A stretch of DNA of 64,000 bases from JABDKJ01 sp964609215 (lineage in GTDB: Bacteria; Bacteroidota; Bacteroidia; Flavobacteriales_D; JABDKJ01), in NCBI GenBank assembly GCA_964609215.1, contig CAZSQZ010000010.1, positions 1 through 64,000 on the forward strand. The letters are read 5' to 3'. Of this stretch, positions 17,153 through 26,933 are shown one piece after another. Made by a program: the position numbers and the translations under genes. Below the pieces are notes generated by a model. It was not told the origin of the DNA. It saw only the letters and a list, made by a program, of their open reading frames with translations, and ran no database searches. How positions within the stretch are numbered: the stretch's first letter is position 1; every line of letters starts with the position of its first letter.

Positions 17153-17548
17153 CTAAAGCTTAAAATTAATAGGCAAAGCTAATTGCACATTTACTGTTTC
17201 ACCTTCATTCTCACCCGGAATCCAATCCGGAAAAGAGTTTACTACGCGCATAGCCTCCTTATCATAATCCGGATGAAGGCTCTCCAAAATATCTACGCTA
17301 TAAACTTTACCATCTGCTCCAATGATAAACTTTATGAGAACATTACCTTCTATTTTTTTTCCTTTTACCTCTGGGTATTTTAGATTCTTTTGCACGTAAT
17401 CCAACATTTCTGTCATACCTCCTGGGTATTGAGGCATCTTATCGGCAACCTGATATATTTGATTTTTTGATGTGCGATCTTCGTTAATTTCCTGAGCTTG
17501 AAAATGCGTAAACGCAAAAATGAATAGAATAAGAAATAGCTGTTTCAT
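17153..17548 (-). CDS. Periplasmic TonB C-terminal-domain protein
   Basis: A 131-residue protein with an N-terminal signal peptide ('MKQLFLILFIFAFTHFQAQ'). A TonB C-terminal domain spans about residues 50-131, with 'KYPEVKGKKIEGNVLIKFII' matching its start and 'ALPINFKL' its end. There is no N-terminal membrane anchor that would remain after cleavage and no proline-rich spacer, so it is not a classical energy-transducing TonB. Such stand-alone TonB-CTD proteins are common in Bacteroidota and may bind outer-membrane receptors or peptidoglycan. It is monocistronic, downstream of the FAS1 gene terminator. Confidence 0.75.
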   Translation of the reverse strand: MKQLFLILFIFAFTHFQAQEINEDRTSKNQIYQVADKMPQYPGGMTEMLDYVQKNLKYPEVKGKKIEGNVLIKFIIGADGKVYSVDILESLHPDYDKEAMRVVNSFPDWIPGENEGETVNVQLALPINFKL

Positions 17549-17604
17549 GGTTTTAAATATTGAGTAATTCAGTATAAAAATAGGTAAAAACTGTATGTTC
17601 TGGT

Positions 17605-17636
17605 AAAAAAATAGCCATTGAAAAAATCAATGGCTA
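17605..17636 (-). terminator. Rho-independent terminator of the FAS1 protein gene
   Basis: A perfect 10-bp stem (tagccattga / tcaatggcta) with a 5-nt loop is followed, on the minus strand, by seven T. It lies 26 bp after the FAS1 gene stop codon. Confidence 0.85.
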
Positions 17637-17662
17637 CTTTAAAACTCTCTGAAATTCTATTT

Positions 17663-19999
17663 CTATTTTTTCAAAAGCTTGCTTGTTCCAACTGAACCAT
17701 CTACTGAAACTCTAATTTCATATAATCCACTTGCTAAGTCACTTAAATCAACTCTATTGTTTTGAACCTGATTTTCCGAAAAAACTATTGCCCCGTTTAG
17801 ATCAAATATCTCAAGACTTTGAATTTGGGAATCGGAATTGATTTGAATAAAATCTGCACTTGGATTTGGGAAAATGGAAATATTCAAATCTGACAATTCT
17901 AAAATAGAAGTAGGAGGAAGTAAAACCATATTAATTACATGAACAACTCCATTATCTGACTCTAGGTCAGGCAGAGTTACCGTAGAAGAATTGATCATGA
18001 CCGAAGCATCAATAGAAACGGAAACATCTTCTCCTAAAAGTGTTTCTATCACCTGTCCATCTGATAAATCTGAACTCAAGGCAACAGAACCCACAACGTG
18101 ATACAGTAAAATATCTGCTAAATCACCAGTAGGATCTGCCAACAAATCATCCAGTGTACCATCTGGTAAATCTGCAAAAGCATCATTTGTTGGAGCAAAT
18201 ACGGTTAGAGTCCCAAAGGGATCGCTTAAAGCAGGCACCAATTCAGCCGCTACAACCGCGCTAGTCAAAGTAGTAAAGTCATTGTCAATAGCAATATCTA
18301 CCACCGTTTCTGAAGGAAGAATAACTGCATCAATTACATGTACTATCCCATTATCAGCAGCAACATCAGGTAAACTTACCTGCGCTTGATTTACAAATAC
18401 TGAGTTTGCTGAAGTTAAAGTTAGTTTAATAGTGTTCTCATTATTCAATGGATCTGTTATTAAGCCATTTGTTATAGCACCTGAAGGAACTTCTGAGTCC
18501 AAAACATGATAAAGAAGAATATCCCTTAAGTCACCTGTAGGGTCACTTAAAAGATCTGCTAGTAGAGCAGTTGGAAGAGCATTAAAAGCAGCATCGCTTG
18601 GCGCAAAAACGGTATACTCTGCAAAAGGGTCTGACAAGGCTGGAATCAATTCAGCCGCAGTAACAGCTGCTGCAAGTACAGCAAATCCATTATCTATGGC
18701 CACATCAAGCACAGTTTCTGAAGGTAGAACAACTGCATCTATAACATGAACAATACCGTTATCTGCTTCTACGTCAGGTAGTGAAACCTGAGCCTGATTT
18801 ACAAAAACATCACCCGTATTTGTTTTTGTCAATTTCAATGAGTTATCCGTATTTAAAGGATCTACAATCTGACCATTATTTATATCAGCAGAAGCAACCT
18901 CTATTCCAAGAACATGATATAATAAGATATCTTGCAAATCACCTGTAGGGTCTAATAATAAATCGGATAATACTCCTGTAGGTAAAGCGTCAAATGCAGC
19001 GTCAGAAGGTGCAAAAACAGTAAGCTCTTGAAACGGCTCGGTAAGTGCTGGTAATAATTCTGCTTCAACAACTGCAGTAGTCAAGGTAGTAAAACCATTA
19101 TCAATGGCCACATCTACAACTGTTTCAGAAGGCAAAATAACTGCATCTATAACATGGACAACACCATTATCCGCAATTAAGTTGGTTATTGTAACCTCAG
19201 CCTGATTTACAAAAACATCTGAACCTGACGTTACAGTGAATTTTAAGGAATTCGCATTGTTTAAAGGATCCGTTATTAGACCATTAGTTACATCTCCAGC
19301 AAGAACTGTTGAACCCAAAACATGATAGAGCAGAATATCTGCCAAATCGCCAGTTGGGTTCATCAACAAATCATCTAAAGTCCCTGGAGGCAAAGCGTCA
19401 AAAGCTGCATCGGTTGGGGCAAAAACTGTGAATGGTCCTGCTCCAGCAAGATCATCATCTAATTCCGCTGCAACAACTGCTGTTTCTAAAGTAGTATGAA
19501 CGGGACTATCGACTATAATATCTACGACAGTATTTGCATTCACAGGAGGTATGAGAACTACATCTATTATATGAACAACTCCATTAGTCGCGGAAACGTC
19601 AGGACCTGTGATTGTTGCATCATTTATTAATGTCATGGTATTCACAGTAATTTGAGTAGTATTTCCATCAAACATAGTCAGCACCTGGCCATCGAAGAGA
19701 TCGGTTGATGATAAGTTTCCTTCAAAAACATGATATTTTAAATAATCGGACAGAATACCAGCGGGATCAGAAAATAAATCAGCAACCATTTGAGGATCAA
19801 GCATAGAGAATGCTGCATCTGTAGGGGCAAAAACCGTTAAAGGACCTGGACCTGAGAGGGTTCCATTTAAACCTGCCGCAATAACCGCAGATTCCAAAGT
19901 TTCATGCTCCGGGCTGTTTACAATTATATCCAATACGGTTTGAGCATTTGAAAGCTGAAAAGAAAAAATAGTAATAAGAATGATAAAAAAATTCTTCAT
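17663..19999 (-). CDS. Five-FAS1-domain secreted protein with T9SS sorting tail
   Basis: A 778-residue exported protein. A signal peptide (residues 1-19, ending '...SNAQT') is followed by five fasciclin (FAS1) domains of about 135 residues. Each has the H1 motif 'TVFAPTDAAF' or 'TVFAPSDAAF', a central 'DILLYHVLG'-type YH motif, and the H2-like end 'DNGVVHVIDAVILP'. The C-terminal ~75 residues, with 'ISIFPNPSADFIQINSDSQ' and 'LASGLYEIRV', form a T9SS type A sorting domain. FAS1 proteins mediate cell-cell or cell-matrix adhesion, so this is probably a surface adhesin. Domains 2-5 are closer to each other than to domain 1, suggesting internal duplication. Monocistronic, with its own terminator. 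Confidence 0.9.
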   Translation of the reverse strand: MKNFFIILITIFSFQLSNAQTVLDIIVNSPEHETLESAVIAAGLNGTLSGPGPLTVFAPTDAAFSMLDPQMVADLFSDPAGILSDYLKYHVFEGNLSSTDLFDGQVLTMFDGNTTQITVNTMTLINDATITGPDVSATNGVVHIIDVVLIPPVNANTVVDIIVDSPVHTTLETAVVAAELDDDLAGAGPFTVFAPTDAAFDALPPGTLDDLLMNPTGDLADILLYHVLGSTVLAGDVTNGLITDPLNNANSLKFTVTSGSDVFVNQAEVTITNLIADNGVVHVIDAVILPSETVVDVAIDNGFTTLTTAVVEAELLPALTEPFQELTVFAPSDAAFDALPTGVLSDLLLDPTGDLQDILLYHVLGIEVASADINNGQIVDPLNTDNSLKLTKTNTGDVFVNQAQVSLPDVEADNGIVHVIDAVVLPSETVLDVAIDNGFAVLAAAVTAAELIPALSDPFAEYTVFAPSDAAFNALPTALLADLLSDPTGDLRDILLYHVLDSEVPSGAITNGLITDPLNNENTIKLTLTSANSVFVNQAQVSLPDVAADNGIVHVIDAVILPSETVVDIAIDNDFTTLTSAVVAAELVPALSDPFGTLTVFAPTNDAFADLPDGTLDDLLADPTGDLADILLYHVVGSVALSSDLSDGQVIETLLGEDVSVSIDASVMINSSTVTLPDLESDNGVVHVINMVLLPPTSILELSDLNISIFPNPSADFIQINSDSQIQSLEIFDLNGAIVFSENQVQNNRVDLSDLASGLYEIRVSVDGSVGTSKLLKK

Positions 20000-20284
20000 G
20001 GGTTTATTTTAAATGTTTCGATCAGTATAACCACTTGCAAGGATCATTGTTTAATCTTTATAGGTTGAAAGTTAAACAAAAATGACATTCATTAAATACC
20101 CAAAAAGACAAATCACTCCTAAAACCCTTTAAAATAGGGTTATTTAATGTTACAATTATAGAAAGCTTAGCTTAATAATTTTCCGAACAAATAAAATTTA
20201 TTCCGTACAAATGATTTTTTCATTGGTCCATACTCATATGCTGTGCTAATAATTGATTAATTCGTATGTTCACAAAAAAGATCA
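20000..20284. other. 285-bp divergent intergenic region between FAS1 and NfeD genes
   Basis: AT-rich spacer between two divergently transcribed genes; promoters for both must lie here. I see no exact TAnnTTTG element with a correctly spaced TTG on either strand, no stable hairpin with a T-run, and no RNA gene. Confidence 0.5.
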
Positions 20285-20740
20285 ATGGAATTAGAACTTG
20301 CAGGAATAGTATTTAAAGGCTGGCATATTTGGCTAATGTCTGGAATAGCTCTAATATGTTTAGAAATTTTCGCACCTGGTTTTGTTTTAGGTTGTCTGGC
20401 AATAGGTTGTGCCGGAGGGCTTGTTGCTGATTTATTTGGAGCGGGAATAACCGTTCAATTGATTAGTTCTTCAATTGTTGCTCTAATAGCCTTTGTTACC
20501 ATTAGACCATTGGTACTAAATACTATGCATAAGGAGAGTATATTAACCAATGTTGACTCTCTTGCAGGTAGAATGGGTGAGGTAACAACAGCCTTCGATT
20601 CCTCAACAAAAATGGGAAGAGTGAAAGTAGATGGTGATGACTGGAGAGCCCAAAATCTAAGTGACGAATCCATTGGCGTTGGTTCAATGGTTGAAATAGT
20701 AAGAGTAGAAAGTAATACACTAATAATTAAAACAAAATAG
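20285..20740 (+). CDS. NfeD-family membrane protein (short form)
   Basis: A 151-residue inner-membrane protein. It has an N-terminal hydrophobic region (about residues 15-75) with three to four helices, including 'LMSGIALICLEIFAPGFVLG', a hallmark of NfeD. A C-terminal OB-fold domain (about residues 90-150) includes 'GRMGEVTTAF' and 'GSMVEIVRVESNTLIIK'. The ClpP-like serine protease part of long NfeD is absent, so this is the NfeD1b type. Short NfeD is nearly always encoded beside an SPFH/stomatin protein, as here with a 7-bp gap, and the two form a membrane microdomain complex. Confidence 0.85.
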   Translation: MELELAGIVFKGWHIWLMSGIALICLEIFAPGFVLGCLAIGCAGGLVADLFGAGITVQLISSSIVALIAFVTIRPLVLNTMHKESILTNVDSLAGRMGEVTTAFDSSTKMGRVKVDGDDWRAQNLSDESIGVGSMVEIVRVESNTLIIKTK

Positions 20741-20747
20741 AAGCTTT

Positions 20748-21752
20748 ATGGGAAATGTATTTTTAGCCGTACCCAGTCCTGGTACTCTGATTGGAATAGC
20801 AATAGCGCTATTGGTCATATTCATTATTTCTAAGGGGATAAAAGTCATTAAACAGTCAGAAGCCATGGTAGTGGAAAGGCTAGGTAAATACTATAAAACC
20901 TTAAATGCAGGTATTCACATTATTATTCCAATAATGGATATTCCAAGAAAGATGATTTGGAGATTTGCAAGACAAGGAATCGGAGGACAGAAAATCGCTA
21001 TTTTCAAAGAAATGGAACGTATAGACCTTAGGGAAACGGTCTATGATTTTGAAAAACAAAATGTAATTACCAGAGACAATGTTGTTACGGAAATCAATGC
21101 ATTGCTTTATTTCCAAGTTACAGATCCTGTTAAATGTGTTTATGAAATTGCAAATCTTCCCAATGCTATTGAGAAATTGACACAAACAACTTTAAGAAAT
21201 GTCATTGGTGAATTAGATTTAGATGATTGTTTAACTTCTAGAGATACCATAAACGCAAAGTTGAGATTGATTTTGGATGAAGCAACCAATAAATGGGGAG
21301 TTAAAGTAAATAGGGTCGAGCTTCAAGATATAAATCCTCCAAAAGATATTAAAGAGGCGATGGAGAAGCAAATGAGAGCAGAACGAGATAAAAGAGCTGT
21401 TATTATTGAAGCTGAAGGGACAAAAACTTCTAATATATTAGAAGCTGAAGGTCAAAAAGGGGCAGATATCAATGAGGCAGAAGGAGTTAAGCAGGCAAAA
21501 ATTTTAAGAGCAGAAGGAGAAGCGGAAGCAAGAATGAAAGTTGCAGAAGCTGAAGCTGCCGCAATTAAGAGCATTGCCGCTGCGGTTGCTGAATCTAAAG
21601 GCGATCCGACACAATACTTGATAGCAGTAAAATACATTGAGACCTTAGAAAAAATGGTAGAAGGTAAAGACAACAAAGTCATTTATATGCCTTATGAAGC
21701 TACTGGAATTTTAAGTTCTATCGGTGGAATTAAGGAAATGTTAAATAAATAA
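20748..21752 (+). CDS. SPFH/band 7 (slipin/stomatin-like) membrane protein
   Basis: A 334-residue protein with one N-terminal transmembrane helix (about residues 11-29). The SPFH domain follows, with 'VVERLGKYYKTLNAGIHIII' and 'LRETVYDFEKQNVITRDNV'. A long Ala/Glu-rich coiled coil (about residues 210-285, repeats of 'EAEG') leads to a C-terminal segment 'VIYMPYEATGILSSIGGIKE', typical of prokaryotic slipins. It oligomerises into membrane scaffolds and works with the adjacent NfeD protein in membrane quality control. A terminator follows 42 bp downstream. Confidence 0.9.
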   Translation: MGNVFLAVPSPGTLIGIAIALLVIFIISKGIKVIKQSEAMVVERLGKYYKTLNAGIHIIIPIMDIPRKMIWRFARQGIGGQKIAIFKEMERIDLRETVYDFEKQNVITRDNVVTEINALLYFQVTDPVKCVYEIANLPNAIEKLTQTTLRNVIGELDLDDCLTSRDTINAKLRLILDEATNKWGVKVNRVELQDINPPKDIKEAMEKQMRAERDKRAVIIEAEGTKTSNILEAEGQKGADINEAEGVKQAKILRAEGEAEARMKVAEAEAAAIKSIAAAVAESKGDPTQYLIAVKYIETLEKMVEGKDNKVIYMPYEATGILSSIGGIKEMLNK

Positions 21753-21794
21753 ATATATTAGTAGCTTATAATTAATGAGTTATAACCTATAAGA

Positions 21795-21827
21795 ACCCAA
21801 TTGGCCACGGTCAGTTGGGTTTTTTAT
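21795..21827 (+). terminator. Rho-independent terminator after the NfeD/SPFH operon
   Basis: An inverted repeat (aacccaa ... ttgggtt) with additional partial pairing inside is followed by a run of six T. It lies just beyond the SPFH gene. Confidence 0.75.
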
Positions 21828-21870
21828 TGCAGTAAAAAGAAATAGTAGTTTTAACCTCAAATTGAAGGAA

Positions 21871-23571
21871 ATGCAGCAAATTATAGAATGTGTGCCAAAC
21901 ATCAGTGAAGGAAGAGATACAGCCAAGATAAAAGAAGTAACAGATGTAATTGAAAAAGTGCCCGGAGTAAAACTATTAGATGTAGACCCTGGAGCAACCA
22001 CGAATAGAACCGTTATAACTTTTGTGGGAGAACCAAATGCCGTCTGCGAAGCAGCATTTCAAGTGATTAAAAAAGCAGCTGAGGTCATTGATATGAGCCA
22101 GCATTCAGGGGAACATCCCAGAATGGGTGCAACGGATGTATGTCCATTGGTTCCCATAGCAAATATTTCAATGGATGAAACAGCAACCTATGCTCAAAAA
22201 TTAGGTGAACGTGTAGGTAACGAGCTGGGAATTCCCGGTTACTTTTATGAAAACGCTGCGAAAAATGAGAAAAGAAAGAATCTAGCTTACTGCCGTCAAG
22301 GTGAATATGAAGGCCTAGATAAACTTTCAAAACCTGAATGGGAACCCGATTTTGGCCCTGCATCATTCAATGAATCTGTAAAACGGACGGGTGCAACAGC
22401 TATCTCAGCGAGAGATTTTCTGGTAGCTTATAACATTAACTTAAATACTACATCTACCAGAAGAGCAAATGCTATTGCTTTTGATATTAGAGAGGCTGGA
22501 AGAATTAAGAGAGAAGGAAATCCACTTACTGGAAAAGTGGTTAATGGGCCAGATGGTGAGCCGGAAAGAATACCTGGAACATTGAAATGTGTTAAAGGAA
22601 TTGGCTGGTTTATTGAAGAATATGGTATTGCTCAATTGTCGTTAAACCTTACTAATATTAGTGTGACACCCGTGCATATTGCCTTTGAAGAAGCCAGTAA
22701 AAAAGCGCAAGAAAGAGGAATAAGAGTAACAGGGTCCGAATTGGTGGGTCTTATTCCCAAACAAGCTATGCTTGATGCAGCGGATTATTTCCTGAGAAAA
22801 CAAAAACGCTCTTTGGGAGTTTCCGAACAAGAAAAAATAAAGATCGCAGTAAAAAGCATGGGGCTTGATGATCTTTCACCTTTTAAACCTGAGGAAAAGA
22901 TTATTGAATATATGCTGGGCAATGGAAGTTCCAAGAAATTAGTTGATATGAATCTCACCGAGTTTGCAGATGAAACCTCCTCAGAAAGTCCTGCCCCAGG
23001 TGGAGGTTCTATTTCTGCTTACTGTGGAGCAATGGGGGTCGCTCTAGGCACAATGGTTGCCAATCTTAGCGCGCATAAAAGAGGTTGGGATGATAGATGG
23101 GAAGAATTCTCGAAATGGGCTGAAAAAGGAAGGGAATATCAACAAAAATTAATCTACTTGGTTGACGAGGATACAAATGCCTTCAACAAAATTATGGACG
23201 CGGTTAGAATGCCAAAAAATAATGATTCTGAAAAGGCCCAAAGAAAACAGGCAATGCAAGAAGCTACAAAATACGCTATTCAAATTCCATTTGAGGTAAT
23301 GAAAACATGCTATGAAAGTATGGAGGTAATGAAAGCCATGGCTGAAATTGGAAATCCAAATTCAATCACAGATGCGGGAGTTGGAGCATTATGTGCAAGA
23401 ACTGGTGTAATTGGTGCCTTTATGAATGTAAAAATTAATTGTGGGGATTGTGAAGATCAAGCTTTTGTAAATAATATCTTAAGTAAAGGGGAAGAGATTC
23501 AAAATTCTGCAATCAACTTGGAAAGAGAAATTATCGAACGCGTTGAAAGTGTCATTTCGGTTACCGCCTAA
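21871..23571 (+). CDS. ftcD: Bifunctional glutamate formimidoyltransferase / formimidoyl-THF cyclodeaminase
   Basis: A 566-residue fusion. The N-terminal formiminotransferase (about residues 1-325) starts 'IIECVPNISEGRD' and carries the active-site segment 'HSGEHPRMGATDVCPLVPI'. The C-terminal cyclodeaminase (about 355-555) has 'SPAPGGGSISAYCGAMGVAL'. Together they transfer the formimino group from formiminoglutamate to tetrahydrofolate and release ammonia, the last step of one histidine degradation route. Many bacteria have the two halves separate; the fused form is shared by animals and Bacteroidota. Start: ATG at 21871 is preferred over a TTG three codons upstream, because the core begins right after it. 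No other hut gene is in the window. Confidence 0.93.
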   Translation: MQQIIECVPNISEGRDTAKIKEVTDVIEKVPGVKLLDVDPGATTNRTVITFVGEPNAVCEAAFQVIKKAAEVIDMSQHSGEHPRMGATDVCPLVPIANISMDETATYAQKLGERVGNELGIPGYFYENAAKNEKRKNLAYCRQGEYEGLDKLSKPEWEPDFGPASFNESVKRTGATAISARDFLVAYNINLNTTSTRRANAIAFDIREAGRIKREGNPLTGKVVNGPDGEPERIPGTLKCVKGIGWFIEEYGIAQLSLNLTNISVTPVHIAFEEASKKAQERGIRVTGSELVGLIPKQAMLDAADYFLRKQKRSLGVSEQEKIKIAVKSMGLDDLSPFKPEEKIIEYMLGNGSSKKLVDMNLTEFADETSSESPAPGGGSISAYCGAMGVALGTMVANLSAHKRGWDDRWEEFSKWAEKGREYQQKLIYLVDEDTNAFNKIMDAVRMPKNNDSEKAQRKQAMQEATKYAIQIPFEVMKTCYESMEVMKAMAEIGNPNSITDAGVGALCARTGVIGAFMNVKINCGDCEDQAFVNNILSKGEEIQNSAINLEREIIERVESVISVTA

Positions 23572-23625
23572 CATAAAATACTGAAAATCAGATACCATTC
23601 GTCTAAATTTTTCGTATAAAGTATA

Positions 23626-25875
23626 GTGACAAATGACAGTTTAACATATAAACAGAGGTTAGGACGAATAGTCTATTTCTTTCCTTTTCAGTTGTTTGTT
23701 CTTCATTTAAAGAAAAACCACTTACTTCTATCCTTTTGGTTGATCTTATTCGGTTTTGTAACTCAAAATATTGCCACCAAATATGGGGTCGGTCATTTAT
23801 TTCTCTATCCCGAATATTTAGGGAAAGTAAATTTTTGGTCTTTTGCTATAGTTGGGTTCGCATTGGGAGGTTTTGTAATGGCCTTTAACATATACACTTA
23901 TATAATTCATGCGCATCGTTTTCCATTTCTTGCAACACTTTCGAAACCCTTTTACAAATTCTCAATCAATAATTTTATTATTCCATTTGCTTTTATTTTT
24001 GTCTATTGTATATACTCTTACAACTTCCAAAAGACGGAGGAATTTGTATCTACAAGCAATATTTTCATGCGTCTTGCAGGCTTTATTCTAGGATTTGCAG
24101 TTAATATTCTTATTTCCCTTTTATATTTCTTTAGAACCAACAAAGACATCTTTAAAATCTCTGGAAAATCGGAAGAGGACTTTGAAAAAGAAATTAAAAA
24201 AAAACAAAAGTCCGTGCGCCAAAAAAAGGACTGGACAGATAAAAGAGAGAACCAAAAAAAATGGCAAGTAAGTACTTATTTGAAGAGTCCTTTTTCAATT
24301 AATCTCGCAAGAGAGGGACAGCATTATGATAGTAAGCTTTTAAAACAAGTTTTTCTCCAAAACCATATTAATGCAAGCATTTTTGAGATTTTAGTTGTTG
24401 TTTCCTTCTTGGTAATAGGTTTTTTTAGAGCTTCAGATATGTTTCAAATCCCGGCAAGTGCAAGCGCCCTTCTTCTCTTCACCATTTACCTAATGATATT
24501 AAGTATTTTTCTTTCATGGATGAGAGGTTGGACATTAACCGCTTTAATTGCCATTTTTCTTTTAGCCAATTTCTTCAGCGGGCAAAAGGAAATTTTTGGG
24601 TTTGAAAATCAAGCTTATGGACTGAATTATAATCAAGAGAAAGTAATTTATAATCAAAAGCAAATTGACAGTCTGTACGAAAATGAAAAGCAGATTGAAA
24701 GTGATAAAAACAAAACCATTGAAATTCTAGAAAATTGGAAAGCTCTAAATACGGATAGTCTGCAAAAACCAAAATTAATATTTGTCAATTGTAGTGGTGG
24801 CGGATTAAGAGCAACCTTGTGGACCTATGCAACTTTAAACGCACTCAATAAAGAATCGAAGGGCTTGTTTTGGGATAGAAATTTTATGCTCACCGGGTCT
24901 TCTGGGGGAATGATGGGAGCAGCTTATTGGAGAGAAAGCAATAAACGTAATTTGAAGCCCGATAGTTGTATCAATTACATTGCAAGAGACATTTTAAATC
25001 CAATGCTAATTGACATAGCAACCTACGACATGTTTATTCGATATCAAAACATTGAATATAAAGGTCAAGAATACACAAGAGATAGAGCTTATAGTTTCGA
25101 GGAGCGATTCAATAAAAATACTGGAGGCATTCTTGACAAAGCAATGAGCGAATACCGCACTGAAGAATACAGCGCAGAAATTCCGATGATGTCTTTTAAC
25201 CCAACAATTATAAATGATGGAAGGAGGCTTTTGATTTCAAATTTCCCTAGCTCATTCCTCAATTCCAGAAATAACAGTTATTCTCAAAGTTCAGAACCTA
25301 TTATTGAAAATGTAGAATTATCCAGACTTTTACCTGATGCAAATCCAGATAGTTTGCGTTTTTTATCTGTCATGAGGATGAGTGCAACATTTCCTTATAT
25401 ACTTCCGCAGGTTAGTTTACCAACTGAACCAAGTGTTCAGGTGATGGATGCCGGCATAAGAGATAATTTTGGCTTTAAAACCACTTTTCAATATCTAGAT
25501 TCTTTCAGAGAATGGATTGAAGAAAACACAAGCGGTGTTATCATTGTTCAAATAAGAGATAACATAAAGAAACAGGATGAGGATGCGAATCAGGATAATT
25601 CTATTCTTACAAGGTTAACTAGTCCTGTTGGTAATGTTTATGGAAATTTCCTTCAAATTCACGACTACACACACGATCAAATGCTTCAATATGTTGCTGA
25701 CACTTATACCGTTCCGGTTAAAGAATATTTAGTGGAACTAGACAGTCAAAATAAAAACATATCCTTGAGCTGGCACTTAAACTCACGTGAAAAACAGGAA
25801 GTCTTGGAACAACTGAACACAGAAGAGACTAAAAAGCAAATTCAGGACATCATTAAAGAACTAACATCACGTTAG
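23626..25875 (+). CDS. Membrane-anchored patatin-like phospholipase
   Basis: A 749-residue protein with a GTG start. The N-terminal ~330 residues contain several transmembrane helices in two groups, separated by a Lys-rich cytoplasmic stretch (about residues 180-215). A charged coiled-coil segment (about 340-375) leads to a patatin domain. That domain has the oxyanion loop 'SGGGLRATLW' (about 388), the nucleophile elbow 'TGSSGGMMG' (GxSxG, about 424), and the catalytic Asp in 'DAGIRDNFG' (about 608), where the usual DGG/DGA is DAG. It is predicted to hydrolyse acyl esters of membrane lipids at the inner membrane. Not obviously in an operon: the gap to ftcD is 54 bp. Confidence 0.82.
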   Translation: MTNDSLTYKQRLGRIVYFFPFQLFVLHLKKNHLLLSFWLILFGFVTQNIATKYGVGHLFLYPEYLGKVNFWSFAIVGFALGGFVMAFNIYTYIIHAHRFPFLATLSKPFYKFSINNFIIPFAFIFVYCIYSYNFQKTEEFVSTSNIFMRLAGFILGFAVNILISLLYFFRTNKDIFKISGKSEEDFEKEIKKKQKSVRQKKDWTDKRENQKKWQVSTYLKSPFSINLAREGQHYDSKLLKQVFLQNHINASIFEILVVVSFLVIGFFRASDMFQIPASASALLLFTIYLMILSIFLSWMRGWTLTALIAIFLLANFFSGQKEIFGFENQAYGLNYNQEKVIYNQKQIDSLYENEKQIESDKNKTIEILENWKALNTDSLQKPKLIFVNCSGGGLRATLWTYATLNALNKESKGLFWDRNFMLTGSSGGMMGAAYWRESNKRNLKPDSCINYIARDILNPMLIDIATYDMFIRYQNIEYKGQEYTRDRAYSFEERFNKNTGGILDKAMSEYRTEEYSAEIPMMSFNPTIINDGRRLLISNFPSSFLNSRNNSYSQSSEPIIENVELSRLLPDANPDSLRFLSVMRMSATFPYILPQVSLPTEPSVQVMDAGIRDNFGFKTTFQYLDSFREWIEENTSGVIIVQIRDNIKKQDEDANQDNSILTRLTSPVGNVYGNFLQIHDYTHDQMLQYVADTYTVPVKEYLVELDSQNKNISLSWHLNSREKQEVLEQLNTEETKKQIQDIIKELTSR

Positions 25876-25936
25876 TTTTAAGTTCATTTAATTCTCTTAA
25901 AGCCATTGAATGTGTATCTTTAGGCTATCAATTGAA

Positions 25937-26905
25937 ATGAAGAGAATTGTTTATATAATGTGTATTGTACTTTCCTTTAATGGTATTTCTCAAAGCACAT
26001 GTGATTCACTAGAAATAGTTCGAATAAATGTCGATGCATTTTTTGAAAATCAACTAAACATAACCCTCCTGAACACCAATACTCAAGAAATCTTTGATTA
26101 TCCGGGTTTTAGAGTTTTTGATGAGAATGATAATCTTATTGGCGAAGAAGAAGTTTTTTTCTTTGGAATTTCTGGTGAATCTACCCACAGTATAACTTTT
26201 GACACCAGTTCTTTCAGCTTTTTACAAGGAGAACAACATACCATAAAACTGGAACTCTGGACAGATTTTTATGCAAACTTAGCTTGCTCCTTTGAAGTAT
26301 TGGCAACTCCAGTTCCAACTCTGGATGATTGTATTCCAATTGCAATAACATTTTTAGAATTTTCTACGGAAGAAGTTTCCTATGATTGGCAACTGACCGA
26401 TTTTTGGGGGAATATTATTCAAGAAGAAACATTAGTTTTTTCCAGTAATGTAGGCAGTATAACGCGAAACGTTTGTTTAGATCAATCCTGTTTCTTTCTG
26501 AATGCTTCATCAACGCTAGAACCGGAATTTAGCACCTTACATGTCAATGTTATTGCGGATATGAATTATGGGTTTATATCTACTCCCCTTCTCGAAATGT
26601 CTAACGACAGTTCCATGATTTTTTCCATCTGGACAGATTGCTCCTTAATCAACTCTTCCTCGGAAATTCAAAGTCCAAAATTTGAGATTTATCCCAATCC
26701 TGCTAATGACTTTTTAATCCTTCAAGGAGAATTACCTTTAAACTTTAGGTATAGTATTTTAGACTTAAATGGAAGAATGATATCGAATGGCGTCAGTTCC
26801 ATTTCTGGTTCTCGAGTATCCACTGCTTTTCTGGAAAATGGCATTTACATTCTAGAGATTGATCTAGGAGAACAGTCAGCTTACAGAAAGTTCATTAAAA
26901 ATTAG
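25937..26905 (+). CDS. Secreted protein with T9SS sorting domain
   Basis: A 322-residue protein started at the ATG at 25937, which gives a clean signal peptide ('MKRIVYIMCIVLSFNGISQS'); an upstream ATG at 25910 would add nine residues in front of it. The middle has two beta-rich halves of ~110 residues with a similar pattern (polar start, 'DSLEIV', Cys-containing strand 'ACSFEV' and 'CIPIAITF'). The last ~75 residues ('FEIYPNPANDFLIL', 'LENGIYILEIDLG') are a T9SS type A sorting domain, so the protein is exported to the surface. No family is recognised for the central part. Confidence 0.75.
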   Translation: MKRIVYIMCIVLSFNGISQSTCDSLEIVRINVDAFFENQLNITLLNTNTQEIFDYPGFRVFDENDNLIGEEEVFFFGISGESTHSITFDTSSFSFLQGEQHTIKLELWTDFYANLACSFEVLATPVPTLDDCIPIAITFLEFSTEEVSYDWQLTDFWGNIIQEETLVFSSNVGSITRNVCLDQSCFFLNASSTLEPEFSTLHVNVIADMNYGFISTPLLEMSNDSSMIFSIWTDCSLINSSSEIQSPKFEIYPNPANDFLILQGELPLNFRYSILDLNGRMISNGVSSISGSRVSTAFLENGIYILEIDLGEQSAYRKFIKN

Positions 26906-26933
26906 TTTCTGGGCTTACATTGAAAGCTATTCT

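Noticed and set aside
20000..20284. Possible small RNA or riboswitch in the 285-bp spacer
   Set aside because: No stable paired structure with a T-run and no recognised riboswitch pattern could be seen by eye.
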